This document shows positions 62,586 to 64,000 of a stretch of 64,000 nt of DNA, piece by piece. Position 1 is the first letter of the stretch; the number at the start of each line of letters is the position of its first letter. The translations under genes were made by a program, and so were the position numbers. The DNA is from Tubiluchus corallicola (Eukaryota > Priapulida > Priapulimorpha > Priapulimorphida > Tubiluchidae): positions 248,001 through 312,000 of the forward strand of contig JAQGDQ010000138.1 of NCBI GenBank assembly GCA_030141605.1, read 5' to 3'. The notes under the pieces were generated by a model. The model searched no databases and had not been told where the DNA came from. It was given only the letters and a program-made list of their open reading frames with translations.

Positions 62586-63520
62586 GTACATTTATAATAC
62601 TGATGACATAGTTTGAATAATAATTCCCATAATTATTATTAATTGTTTCTTAACACTGGTTTTTCCATGCGTGTTAATGAATTCTGAAAGGAGCCATCTT
62701 GCCACATGTTTGATTTTTAAGCATTTCACAAATAATGTAAGTACCCACAACTTGTACTGTAGCAAATGTCTAAGGAATTTTTTGGATTTTATAAATTCAT
62801 CATAAAATATCACTTTTTGCTGTTGATGATTACTTTGTGATAGACTTGTATTGAAAAAGGTGATATTGATGATTCTGGCAACTAATGAAAACTGTTTAGT
62901 GCACACTTATTTGCATTATCATTTACTAATATTGTTATAGTATTTTTGTTAACATTCTACACAGCGCTCTCCTCAGGGCCTGATCAGAGACTATAAAACA
63001 AACAAAACATAACTTTATTTTCGCTTAAACACAGTTACAAAATGTGTGTTTGCAGTGGTAAGGATGTCTCCATACTGGACTTTGCCAGGATATAGTCTGC
63101 ATATCGCCCGTAAAAAGAACACTCATGTTTTGCTGTGTGCTCATATTTCTTCATAAAGTTTGTCAGTTAGGAAATGAGACTACACTAGTTGCTGCATTAT
63201 TGTCATAAGTAAGATTTTAAGTATATAGGCCGTATAATCTTGAAGAATTTTAAACCACCTCAGTATTCCAGTTTTTAAAGATTGTCCTGTATTATCTGTT
63301 TTTATTCACTTGTAGCGATTGTTTATACAACAGTACTGTGGCTTTGTTTATAGTTCCTGTACTGTAGTCCACAAAACACTCTACTGGTAACCCACATAAT
63401 TTATTTAATGAAAAATAGCTACAAGCTTAATTTTTACTGATTGTAAACCTACTTTACATTAGTTTTATATACAATGATACACTAACCATTGTTTATTTTG
63501 TTGTGCATTTTTCTTTTTAG

Positions 63521-63595
63521 GGTATCAACAGATTATATTTAAAAATCTCTTCAAGAAAAACAAGTATAACAGGACCCATAAAAGGAAATCACCAG
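63521..63595 (+). CDS. Next exon of the same unrecognised gene
   Basis: A very strong acceptor (GTGCATTTTTCTTTTTAG) and donor CACCAG|GTAAAAA enclose exactly 25 codons, starting GINRLYLKISS and ending GPIKGNHQ, phase 0 at both ends. The gene continues beyond the right edge. Confidence 0.6.
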
Positions 63596-64000
63596 GTAAA
63601 AATTTGTATCATAGAAATGCTTCGTGTATATTTAGTAATCACTTTACTGTGCGATGATGCCTCATTAGCATTTACAGCTTTTTCTAATATTACATACAGG
63701 AACAGTATTTAGCTACATATTTTGCATACAATGATACAAAACCATCCCAAACATTAAAGTGAACTAAGGCCATTTTAAAATTGATTCCATTCTTACTACA
63801 TAGTATCATCTTGGCACACCTCATATGCATCAGCATTTCTCTGTTAGATGTAATCAGAAAGTATCCATAAGTTTGGATAACACTTTTGGAGAAGACATGT
63901 TGCTATGTGTGATTTCCCTATACATTCAAAGGAAAACAGCATTTATTTTTCATATCCTATCCCATTTTAAAGTATCTTAAAAAGTATACATTTTAACCAC
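63596..64000. other. intronic sequence at the window edge
   Basis: AT-rich, no exon recognised before the end. Confidence 0.4.

Noticed and set aside
62592-62906. A 104-codon minus frame
   Set aside because: It lies in the plus-strand intron between two well-supported exons and has no motifs.
1-64000. CRISPR arrays, operons or bacterial gene clusters
   Set aside because: Introns, microsatellites and eukaryotic transposons make this animal nuclear DNA; no spaced direct-repeat array was seen.

Overview
This window is AT-rich eukaryotic nuclear DNA from an animal, most likely a non-vertebrate metazoan. Genes are split by GT-AG introns, coding density is low, and there are many microsatellites and decayed transposable elements (hAT, piggyBac-like, PIF/Harbinger, Tigger/pogo, several LINE fragments). 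There are no operons or ribosome binding sites, and I found no tRNA or rRNA. The lineage below Metazoa cannot be fixed from the sequence alone.

The one securely identified gene is a complete orthologue of RNF207 (RING finger protein 207) on the minus strand, from the start codon at 55258 to the stop at 39863. I rebuilt 15 coding exons by hand. All junctions are GT-AG, every phase is compatible, and the exons add up to 2169 nt (722 codons plus stop). The protein has a perfect C3HC4 RING, a B-box-type zinc-binding region, a long helical middle region that follows vertebrate RNF207 almost without gaps, and a final 176-residue exon that I cannot align to anything.

Region by region. 0-4 kb: a PIF/Harbinger transposase scrap, a GC-rich 15-bp minisatellite that reads as pentapeptides, a minus-strand signal-peptide exon, and ATC and CAGT simple repeats. 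4-7 kb: a nested palindrome, a 625-bp hAT-type element, a 99-bp palindrome with target duplications, and a LINE endonuclease remnant. 8-9 kb and 21-22 kb: two diverged copies of one segment, each with a 132-nt candidate first exon on the minus strand. 11.8-12.0 kb: a 193-bp element flanked by TTAA. 12-39 kb: mostly unexplained AT-rich DNA with LINE scraps, a promoter-like CRE segment, a two-exon 3' gene end at 27.7-28.1 kb, a LINE 3' end tailed by ATGT repeats, and a TTA-flanked 648-bp element. 39.4-55.3 kb: RNF207, converging with a plus-strand terminal exon. 57-62 kb: Tigger and LINE remnants. 62.4-64 kb: two phase-compatible plus-strand exons of an unrecognised gene that runs off the right edge.

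Apart from RNF207 the genes are partial and unnamed, and nothing suggests they act together. All coordinates, phases and counts were read by hand, with no database search.
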